Below the pieces are notes generated by a model. It did no database searches and was not told the DNA's origin. It saw only the letters and a list, made by a program, of their open reading frames with translations. From Syntrophobacterales bacterium (GTDB lineage Bacteria; Desulfobacterota; Syntrophia; Syntrophales; UBA5619): a stretch of 58,732 nt of DNA. Location: contig JAHYJE010000023.1 in assembly GCA_019429105.1 (NCBI GenBank), positions 1 through 58,732 on the forward strand, in the 5' to 3' direction. Shown piece after piece: positions 7,708 through 14,926 of the stretch. The first letter of the stretch is position 1, and each line of letters begins with the position of its first letter. The translations under genes and the position numbers were made by a program.

Positions 7708-7941
7708 ATGGCAGCATCATTGTACAGTGTTGACAGCATGATAAATGCTTACAACAAGCATCAGCGGGTTAAGGCCAGGCACATTTCTTCTGCTGATGAG
7801 GGCGGAGAAAAAAAAGACAAGTCCGCTGATAAAGTTTATCTGTCAAAACAGGGTATTGAGGCGGAAGATATCTGCAATAAGTTAACGGACAAGCTTATCG
7901 ATACCATGCTGAAAGACGACAAGAAAAAAATGAAGGCATAG
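7708..7941 (+). CDS. Small FlgM-associated-like protein (DVU0524-type)
   Basis: 77 residues from ATG 7708, behind GGGGGAGGG and a sigma28-like promoter. It begins MAASLYSVDSMINAYNKHQ, has a lysine- and aspartate-rich middle, then a predicted helix IEAEDICNKLTDKLIDTML. The pattern (short N-terminal helix with N-AYNK, a VYLSKQGIE-like motif, C-terminal helix) recalls the DVU0524 family found beside flgM in sulfate reducers, and more distantly anti-sigma28 FlgM itself. A role tied to late flagellar gene control would fit the promoter. The family assignment is from memory and could be wrong. Confidence 0.5.
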   Translation: MAASLYSVDSMINAYNKHQRVKARHISSADEGGEKKDKSADKVYLSKQGIEAEDICNKLTDKLIDTMLKDDKKKMKA

Positions 7942-8005
7942 GCGTCGATTCTGTTTCCTCATTCTTTTCCCATATTTTCTCTTGAAATCGGAAGGGTGGC
8001 TGATT

Positions 8006-9493
8006 TTGCCTGATGTCGTAAAAATGGAAAAAGTGAAGAGTAAGGTTGTTCTGGTTGTAGATGATTACGCGCCCACACGGAACCTGATTGTCGAGGCGCT
8101 TGAGCAGCAGGGGAATTATGAAGGACTGGAAGCCGAAAACGGGATTGAGGCGATCAAGTTTTTAGAGAAAAACCCCTGCGAAATGGTCATTACCGACGTC
8201 ATGATGCCCGGCATGGGCGGCATGGAATTGCTGCAGTCGATGCGGGAGAGGGATTTTTATATTCCGGTTATCATGATGACCTCCCGGCCCGCTGTTGACC
8301 TTACTGTCTCCGCGATGAAAAACGGTGTCGTTGATTTTCTGCAGAAGCCGTTTGATATCGATAAACTGCTTTTTAAGGTCGATTTGTATCTCCGGGAAGG
8401 TTCTGTTCCCAACCCGGTCTCCCCCCAGGATTCCCTGGCCATGAAAGAGGAACGGGAGCAACTCTCCCTGAAAAGTTATGTCTATGAAGCGGTGGAGCGG
8501 GCCGCCGGGGATAATGACGAGATTTTTCAGACCATTGTCGAGTTGGCTATGAGGATTGTCGATGGGGAAAGCTGCGCGCTTTTGCTCTACGACAAGGAGT
8601 ACCGTAAATTTTATCCGAAGGCCCAGAAGGGGGAGGATTATGATTTTTACCGGTCAAACACCGCCTCGACCATAACCGGTATTTATCAGGAGGCGATCGA
8701 TAAAAAAGACGCGGTGATGGTGCATTCCGATAGTGATCCCTTTATCTTGCCTTCGCTGATTTGCGCGCCCCTGCTGATACGCGGGAGCGTTTTGGGAGTG
8801 CTTAGCATCCGGAAGAAGAGAACTGGCGGGGTATTTACCAAAAACGATCTCCATCAGATTTTGAGCCTGGCGAAAAGGGCCTCCCTGAATCTCGAAAACA
8901 AAATCCTCTATGAAAGCATGTATGATAATTTGACGAGTACCTTTATGGCGCTCGTGGCGGCGATTCAGGTGCGGGATCATTACACGGAGGAACATTCCCG
9001 CCGCGTTGCAGAAACATCCGTTAAGATAGCCCAAAAAATGTGCCTGCCGCCTCCCGAGGTGGAACGGCTGCGGATCGCCTCGCTGCTCCACGATCTTGGG
9101 AAAATATCGATTCCCGACAACGTGCTTCTCAAGCCGGGCAATCTTACCGAAAAAGAATTTGAAATTATCAGGCAGCATCCCCTTACCGGCGATGCTATAC
9201 TGAGTTACATTCCCCTGCTTGACGATGAGCGGTTGATAGTTCGTCACCACCATGAACGGTGGGACGGCGGGGGCTATCCCGATGGTTTTGCCGGGAATGA
9301 TATCCCGCCTTTGGCGCGGATCATGGCGGTTGCGGATTCCTTCGACGCGATGACGAGCGATCGTCCCTACAGAAAAGGATTGCACCATGAAACGGCAATC
9401 TACGACATTAAAACAAACAAAAACAAGCAGTTCGACAAAAAAATTGTGGACGTTTTTCTGGGAATTCTGGAGGATGATAATAGCTTTTCCTGA
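8006..9493 (+). CDS. Response regulator with GAF-like and HD-GYP domains
   Basis: 495 residues from a TTG at 8006 with GAAGGGTGG six bases upstream; ATG 8024 is the alternative. Residues 8–125 are a receiver domain with the phospho-acceptor Asp in MVITDVMMPGMGG. Residues about 160–310 look like a GAF sensor. Residues about 315–490 are an HD-GYP c-di-GMP phosphodiesterase with EEHSRRVAE, the HD pair in LLHDLGKI, and HHHERWDGGGYPDGF. It should lower c-di-GMP on phosphorylation. It lies just after the sigma28-dependent small gene, suggesting a link to motility. Its TGA directly abuts a MITE-like repeat at 9494. Confidence 0.85.
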   Translation: MPDVVKMEKVKSKVVLVVDDYAPTRNLIVEALEQQGNYEGLEAENGIEAIKFLEKNPCEMVITDVMMPGMGGMELLQSMRERDFYIPVIMMTSRPAVDLTVSAMKNGVVDFLQKPFDIDKLLFKVDLYLREGSVPNPVSPQDSLAMKEEREQLSLKSYVYEAVERAAGDNDEIFQTIVELAMRIVDGESCALLLYDKEYRKFYPKAQKGEDYDFYRSNTASTITGIYQEAIDKKDAVMVHSDSDPFILPSLICAPLLIRGSVLGVLSIRKKRTGGVFTKNDLHQILSLAKRASLNLENKILYESMYDNLTSTFMALVAAIQVRDHYTEEHSRRVAETSVKIAQKMCLPPPEVERLRIASLLHDLGKISIPDNVLLKPGNLTEKEFEIIRQHPLTGDAILSYIPLLDDERLIVRHHHERWDGGGYPDGFAGNDIPPLARIMAVADSFDAMTSDRPYRKGLHHETAIYDIKTNKNKQFDKKIVDVFLGILEDDNSFS

Positions 9494-9625
9494 GAGCCAA
9501 TTGCAAAACTATTTGTCATTCCCGAATGCTTCTATCGGGAATACGGTTTTTCAATCAGTTATAACCAGATTCCCGCTTAAAATCATTGCGGGAATGACAG
9601 AATGTGAGAGTTTTGCAATTGGCTC
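9494..9625. repeat. MITE-like element, copy 1 (132 bp, no 21-bp units)
   Basis: Terminal inverted repeats GAGCCAATTGCAAAACT (9494–9510) and its exact complement (9609–9625) enclose two hairpins of the ATTCCCG…CGGGAAT type, at 9518–9542 (11-base loop) and 9569–9595. The hairpins resemble the dRS3-like ATTCCC/GGGAAT repeats of other bacteria. Copies 2 and 3 (37101, 48239) share the whole backbone but each carries two extra 21-bp units. The element begins at the base after the HD-GYP stop codon, where it may act as a 3' transcript end. No coding capacity and no clear target duplication. Confidence 0.85.
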
Positions 9626-9658
9626 AGTATTCCTGATTTTTTTTGGGGGGGGTAGTTG

Positions 9659-10447
9659 ATGCGACTGAACGATTTATTCAGTTTGCGCGGCAAGGTCGCC
9701 TTGATTACGGGCGGGGGCCGGGGGATAGGGAAATTCATCGCAACCGGTTTTGCCGAGGCTGGCGCCGATCTCATTCTCGTCTCCCGGAAGATGAAAAACC
9801 TGGAAGCGACGGCGAAGGCCCTTTCCGAAGAATTTGGCGTCAGGGCAATTCCCCTTGCCTGCGATGTCGGAAGCCCCGACGATATCGAGGCGATGCTGAA
9901 AAAGTCGCAGGAACTCTTTCCCCGGATCGATGTTCTTGTGAACAACGCCGGCGCTTCCTGGGGGGCGCCAACACTGGATTTTCCGCTTGAGCAGTGGGAT
10001 CGCCTTTTTGCTGTGAACGTGCGCGGGGTCTGGATAATAACCCAGAAGGTGGCGCAGCTTATGAAAGAGCAGGGCGGCGGCAATATCATCAACATCTCGT
10101 CTGTGATGGGTTTCCGGGGGTCTGAAGAGCTGGTGCATCCAGCGGTTCCCTACAACTCCACAAAGGCGGCGATAAATCTGCTGACGATGAATCTGGCAGT
10201 CAAGCTTGCCCCTTATCATATCCGCGTCAATGCGATTGCCCCCGGCTTTTTCCGGACCGACATGATGGCCTATATTGAAAAGCCGGAATTCAAGGCCGCC
10301 CATGACCTGACGCTGGCCGCCATCCCGCTCGGCCGCATCGGCGATATTGACGACATGAAGGGGCTTGCCGTTTTTCTTGCCTCCAACGCCTCCGCCTACA
10401 TGACCGGGCAGATACTGATCAACGACGGCGGCATGCTTGCGAAATAG
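9659..10447 (+). CDS. Short-chain dehydrogenase/reductase (classical SDR)
   Basis: 262 residues from ATG 9659, preceded by a G-rich ribosome-binding site. It has the NAD(P)-binding TGGGRGIG near the N-terminus, NNAG at about 90, the catalytic Ser in INISSVMG, and Tyr-x-x-x-Lys in YNSTK. The C-terminus (LASNASAYMTGQILINDGG) is typical of the FabG/gluconate-5-dehydrogenase branch. It oxidises or reduces an alcohol/ketone group with a nicotinamide cofactor in the cytosol; the substrate cannot be read from sequence. It stands alone, about 180 bp ahead of the NUDIX gene. Confidence 0.85.
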   Translation: MRLNDLFSLRGKVALITGGGRGIGKFIATGFAEAGADLILVSRKMKNLEATAKALSEEFGVRAIPLACDVGSPDDIEAMLKKSQELFPRIDVLVNNAGASWGAPTLDFPLEQWDRLFAVNVRGVWIITQKVAQLMKEQGGGNIINISSVMGFRGSEELVHPAVPYNSTKAAINLLTMNLAVKLAPYHIRVNAIAPGFFRTDMMAYIEKPEFKAAHDLTLAAIPLGRIGDIDDMKGLAVFLASNASAYMTGQILINDGGMLAK

Positions 10448-10625
10448 CAAAAATAAAAATATCAATCACAGCTTGTGTTTTGTGCAATAATTGGGGATGG
10501 GTATAAGGATAATCCCCCATGACGGCCTGCCGCCCCAAAGCAGGATGAAAATTGGCGGGACGCGCCTTGTCGCGTCCGGGGCGGCTTTATGGGCATTAAG
10601 CTTCGCTTTCAGTTAAGGAGAAACA

Positions 10626-11450
10626 GTGAATAAAGAACCGGCAGATGCCGCAACCGTTGTTCTGCTTTCCCACCGATCTTCGGGCGGTTGCGAGGTATTC
10701 CTTATGAAACGGGTGAAGAGCCGCACCTACCGGGAGGAAATCTATGTTTTCCCCGGCGGCCTGCTGGAGGAGGCCGATCTCGATCCGGAATTGGAGGGCT
10801 GTGCGGGGGAATTCAGCGGTGTAAAAGCGCAGCGTCTTCTCCAGGAACCTGATATTTCTGAATCTTTGGCCCTTGGCCTGTTTATGGCGGCGATAAGGGA
10901 AACATTTGAAGAAGCCGGGGTTCTGCTGGCGCGTGCTTCCTCCGGGGGAGTCGTTGACCTGGTGGAACCGGCTGCGGCCTCCCGTTTTGCCGGCTATCGG
11001 CGGGAAATCTATCAGCGGCGGCTGTCCTTGCGCGAGTTGGCAAGCACGGAGAAACTGGTTTTTGCGCCTGATCTGCTTGTTCCCTATTCGCATTGGATAA
11101 CACCGGAGATTGTCCCCCGTCGTTTCAACGCCCGCATTTTTTTGGCGCTTCTCCCTGCCGGTCAGAAGCCGGAGCATGACAATCTCGAACTGACTGATTC
11201 CTGCTGGCTGACCCCCGAACGGGCGATTGCCGCCTACAGCGCCCGCCGGATGTTCATGATGCCCCCCACCATCAGGACCATTGAGGAACTGAATGAATCC
11301 CCCGATGCCGAAGAATTATTGACGACATCCCGCAGTCGAAAAATAGAGGTCATCCTACCCGAGGCGGTCCGGATGGCAGAGGGTTTAAAGGTGCGTCTGC
11401 CGGATGGTCGGGAATATTTCCCCGCGCCGAAGTCGCTGGAGGCAAACTGA
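10626..11450 (+). CDS. NUDIX hydrolase family protein
   Basis: 274 residues starting at GTG 10626 behind AAGGAG. The Nudix box is split by an insertion: PGGLLEEADLD, then about 40 residues, then AAIRETFEEAGVLL, giving the REx2EE metal-binding part. This long-insert form resembles the NUDT7/NUDT19-like group, which hydrolyses CoA derivatives and related pyrophosphates. The later part (FNARIFLALLP, LTDSCWLTPERAI) fits the same fold. It ends 4 bp before the histidine kinase start, so the two are probably cotranscribed. Exact substrate unknown. Confidence 0.75.
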   Translation: MNKEPADAATVVLLSHRSSGGCEVFLMKRVKSRTYREEIYVFPGGLLEEADLDPELEGCAGEFSGVKAQRLLQEPDISESLALGLFMAAIRETFEEAGVLLARASSGGVVDLVEPAAASRFAGYRREIYQRRLSLRELASTEKLVFAPDLLVPYSHWITPEIVPRRFNARIFLALLPAGQKPEHDNLELTDSCWLTPERAIAAYSARRMFMMPPTIRTIEELNESPDAEELLTTSRSRKIEVILPEAVRMAEGLKVRLPDGREYFPAPKSLEAN

Positions 11451-11454
11451 TTCC

Positions 11455-14400
11455 ATGATGCGCAGCCGTTTTACAATCAGGAAAGTCTTGACGTTAAACT
11501 TCATTCTTGTGGCCATTGTGCCCCTGGCGCTGGTCGGCGCCATTGCTCTCCAGATATTTTCCAGAACGATAGAGCAGGATATATCCAATAGAAACGTACA
11601 GATTGCCCTTGCACTGTCGGGAGAAATAGACAGATTCATCGCCGAACCGCTCCGGGTTCTGGCGCTTGTCAACGACCGCAGTGGATACACGCGGCAAGGC
11701 GTCAATCATGATGATTTCCTGCGCCTGCTGCAGGGTCGGTTCGCTGTTTTTGAACGGATTGAATTAGTCGATCGGCAAGGTAGAATAAGATATACGGGGC
11801 CTTTCCAAAAAGAGCGGATAAACACGGATATATCCGGACAGCCCTTTTTCCGGGAAGCTCTGGCAACGGGGCAGGTTGTCTTTTCGGATACCTTCCCCTC
11901 CTTGTTGACCGATTTGCCGACAATCGCCGTGGCCCTGCCCGGGAAAGAGACGGTTGCCTTAGGCTATCTCAACCTTGCCGAGCTTAAAGGCATTATCAAT
12001 AAGGTCAGCATCGGAAAGACCGGTTATGCCGTCGTCTTCGACCGGCTCGGCAACATCATTGCCCATCACGAACAGCGGCTTGTTGACGAGCGCGTAAACA
12101 TCAAGCAGGCCGAACCGGTCAGGCGGGCCTTAAACGGTGAAACCGGAACCTTTCCCTACATTTTCCGCAATCAACAAAAAATTGGCAGCACGGCGATTGC
12201 CTCCGCCACCGGCTGGGTGGTGTTGGTAGCCCAGTCCAAGGAAGATGCTTTTGGCAAGATTGCGGAAATGAGAACCATCTATCTGGCGAGTGTGGCGGCC
12301 GTGGCCTTGCTGGCATTGCTTTTAGCCGCTCTGGTTTTAAAAAAACCCCTGCGGTCCGTGTCCGGTCTGGTTGCCGCCGCAAAAAAGATTGCCGAGGGGG
12401 ACTACCGGCTCGAAGATATGCTGCCCAGTTATCCGGAAATAGATTTGCTGGCGGACGGATTCAAAGGGATGGTCGAGGAAATAGCCAATCGCGAGAATGC
12501 CCTGTTGAAGACAGAAGAACGATACCGGAATCTTGTCGAGGGGAGCTTTGAAGGGATATTCGTCCAGAAGGGCCTGAAGATAATCTTCGTTAATCAGCGC
12601 CTTTGCGAGATGCTGGGCTACGAGGAAAACGAGTTGCTCAAGGAGGAGCATTGGCGCATCTATGCTCCCGAATATCGCCAAATTACAAAGGAGAGAGCCA
12701 TAGCGCGCCTGAAAGGCGAGGTTGTGACGCCGCGCTATGAGGTAAAGCTGTTGCGGAAGGACGGATCTTCTTTTGCGGGGGAGATCTCGGCCCGGGTTAT
12801 AAAGATCGAAAATGAGCCGGGCATCCAGGTCTGGGTAAGGGACCTCTCGGAGCAGAAAAGGGCGGAGCAGGAGAGGGCGCTTTCCGAACAACGCTTCGGG
12901 CAACTTTACAATTCCGTTTCCGATCTGATCTACACTCAGGATTTTGAGGGTCGTTTTCTCTCGGCGAACAGGGCGATGTTTGATTTCTTTGGTTATGCCG
13001 ACTATGAATTTATCGGGAGAAAAACTACCGATTTCATGAAACCGGAGATGGCCCCTCTTTTTGAAACCGAATACCTGGAAACGATCATGAAACTGGGACA
13101 TTATGAGGGGACATCCGCCTATTTTACCAAGGACAAAGATATTGTCTATCTCGAGTACAAAAGCGATCTTGTCCGTCCCCCGCAGGGTGAGCCTTTTATC
13201 AGCGGCATCGCCCGGGATGTCACCGAACGTATTCTTGCCGGCAGGGCGATCCGGAAAAGCGAGGAAAATATGCGGGCGGTGCTGGATGCCTCCCCCAATC
13301 CGATTGTGGCTTACGATCCGGCCGGGCGTGTTCGTTTTATCAACAGGGCTTTCACCAACATTTTCGGTTGGACGCTGGACGATTTGCAGGGGAAAACGAT
13401 TCCTTTTGTACCGGATGATCAGAGGGACAAAACAGTGGGACCCATCAGGGAACTGTTCAGGAGGAAAGAGCCGACGCCCATAACGATGGAAACAACGCGT
13501 CTGACCAAGGATGGAACAATTCTTGATATTTATGTAAGCGCCGCGTTGATCCTCGACTCGAAGGGAGAGCCGGCGGGGATGGTTGCGTCGCTTTCGGACA
13601 TAACGCAAAAGAAGAAGCTGGAGGCGCATCTTCAGCAGGCGCAGAAGATGGAGGCAATCGGTCTCCTCGCCGGCGGCATTGCCCATGATTTCAACAACAT
13701 GCTGATGGGAATCCAGGGTAACGTTTCGCTTGCCCTCCTCAATGCGGGCCTGGATGACAAGCTGCGCCGGAACATCGAGAACATCGAAGCGCTGGTGGGC
13801 AGGGGGGCAAACCTGACGAGGCAGCTTTTAGGGTTTGCCCGGGGCGGGAAGTACGAGGTCAAGCAACATGATTTAGGTGAGATACTGAAGGAAGAGGGGG
13901 AGCTTTTTGGCGACACCAGAAAGGACATAGTGATAGAGATAAAGTCTGAGCCGGATCTATGGAAGGTCGAGGCTGATCGTTCCCAGATGGAGCAGGTGTT
14001 GATGAATCTCTTCGTCAATGCCGGTCAGGCGATGCCCACCGGGGGCCAGCTTTATCTGAATGCCAAAAATGTCATTATCGATGATAATTTTGTAAGGCCC
14101 TTCGATATCAGTACCGGCAGGTATGTTGTGGTTTCAGTTATGGACACGGGCCAGGGAATGGACGAAGCCACGAAAAAAAGGATATTTGAGCCGTTTTTTA
14201 CAACCCGGGAAAGGGGAAAAGGCACCGGGCTCGGCCTTGCCTCCGTTTACGGGATAATTAAAAATCATGGCGGCTTTATTAACGTTTACAGTGAACCAGG
14301 CAAGGGCGCATCCTTCAATATTTACCTGCCGGCAAGCAATTCCGGGACGGCAAAAATTGAACCGAAATCCGGAAGAGAAGCGGGATTTATCGCAGGAGAG

Positions 14401-14784
14401 GGAACTATCCTCCTGGTCGATGACGAGCAGATGATTCTGGATGTCGGAAAAGTGATGCTGGAAGCCATGGGGTATAAGGTTTTGACTGTTGCCGACGGCA
14501 GTGAAGCGATCGCAAAATTCACCGCCGTCAAAAACGGGGCAGGGGAGGTGGAAAAGATCGATCTGGTGATTCAGGATATGATTATGCCGGAGGTGGGGGG
14601 CGGCGCTGTTTTTGACCGCTTGAAGGAGATCGATCCGAATGTAAAGGTACTCCTTTCCAGCGGTTACAGCATCAACGGCCAGGCCAAGGAGATACTCGCC
14701 CGCGGCTGTCGGGGTTTCCTGCAGAAGCCGTTTTCGATGGAGGCGCTGAGCCGCAAGGTGTCTGAGGTTATGAACGCGCCGTGA
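11455..14784 (+). CDS. Hybrid sensor histidine kinase (Cache–HAMP–PAS×3–HisKA–HATPase–REC)
   Basis: 1109 residues from ATG 11455. A first membrane helix (LTLNFILVAIVPLALVGAIA) is followed by a periplasmic dCache-like sensor (about 45–275), a second helix (SVAAVALLALLLAALVL) and a HAMP linker. Three PAS domains lie at about 350–480, 485–610 and 615–740. The H-box is GGIAHDFNNMLMG, then an ATPase domain with NLFVNAGQAM, DTGQGM and GKGTGLGLA. A C-terminal receiver (about 985–1105) has the acceptor Asp in VIQDMIMPEVGG. It probably senses an extracytoplasmic ligand and passes phosphate internally. No partner regulator is adjacent. Confidence 0.9.
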   Translation: MMRSRFTIRKVLTLNFILVAIVPLALVGAIALQIFSRTIEQDISNRNVQIALALSGEIDRFIAEPLRVLALVNDRSGYTRQGVNHDDFLRLLQGRFAVFERIELVDRQGRIRYTGPFQKERINTDISGQPFFREALATGQVVFSDTFPSLLTDLPTIAVALPGKETVALGYLNLAELKGIINKVSIGKTGYAVVFDRLGNIIAHHEQRLVDERVNIKQAEPVRRALNGETGTFPYIFRNQQKIGSTAIASATGWVVLVAQSKEDAFGKIAEMRTIYLASVAAVALLALLLAALVLKKPLRSVSGLVAAAKKIAEGDYRLEDMLPSYPEIDLLADGFKGMVEEIANRENALLKTEERYRNLVEGSFEGIFVQKGLKIIFVNQRLCEMLGYEENELLKEEHWRIYAPEYRQITKERAIARLKGEVVTPRYEVKLLRKDGSSFAGEISARVIKIENEPGIQVWVRDLSEQKRAEQERALSEQRFGQLYNSVSDLIYTQDFEGRFLSANRAMFDFFGYADYEFIGRKTTDFMKPEMAPLFETEYLETIMKLGHYEGTSAYFTKDKDIVYLEYKSDLVRPPQGEPFISGIARDVTERILAGRAIRKSEENMRAVLDASPNPIVAYDPAGRVRFINRAFTNIFGWTLDDLQGKTIPFVPDDQRDKTVGPIRELFRRKEPTPITMETTRLTKDGTILDIYVSAALILDSKGEPAGMVASLSDITQKKKLEAHLQQAQKMEAIGLLAGGIAHDFNNMLMGIQGNVSLALLNAGLDDKLRRNIENIEALVGRGANLTRQLLGFARGGKYEVKQHDLGEILKEEGELFGDTRKDIVIEIKSEPDLWKVEADRSQMEQVLMNLFVNAGQAMPTGGQLYLNAKNVIIDDNFVRPFDISTGRYVVVSVMDTGQGMDEATKKRIFEPFFTTRERGKGTGLGLASVYGIIKNHGGFINVYSEPGKGASFNIYLPASNSGTAKIEPKSGREAGFIAGEGTILLVDDEQMILDVGKVMLEAMGYKVLTVADGSEAIAKFTAVKNGAGEVEKIDLVIQDMIMPEVGGGAVFDRLKEIDPNVKVLLSSGYSINGQAKEILARGCRGFLQKPFSMEALSRKVSEVMNAP

Positions 14785-14842
14785 AATTACCGTTGAAAAC
14801 GATGCTTTCAAAATATTGAATTTATTGCGTTTATATTCACTC

Positions 14843-14859
14843 CCCTTCAAGGGGAGGGC
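14843..14859. repeat. Short GC-rich hairpin between convergent genes
   Basis: CTCCCCTTCAAGGGGAG forms a perfect 8-bp stem in the 142-bp space between the kinase and ppdK 3' ends. It lacks a clear T-run on either strand. It may still end or protect both transcripts. Confidence 0.35.
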
Positions 14860-14926
14860 AAGGGTGGGGATGGGTTCGCCCCGCATTTTCATTCTCCGTC
14901 TCTGTGCGCCTCGCAAGGGCAGGCGA

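Noticed and set aside
9656-9661. TTG at 9656 as the SDR start
   Set aside because: The ATG immediately after it (9659) has better spacing to the G-rich ribosome-binding site and gives the usual N-terminus.
12337-13686. A 449-codon minus-strand frame opposite the histidine kinase
   Set aside because: Fully inside a well-supported multidomain kinase on the other strand; no motif of its own.
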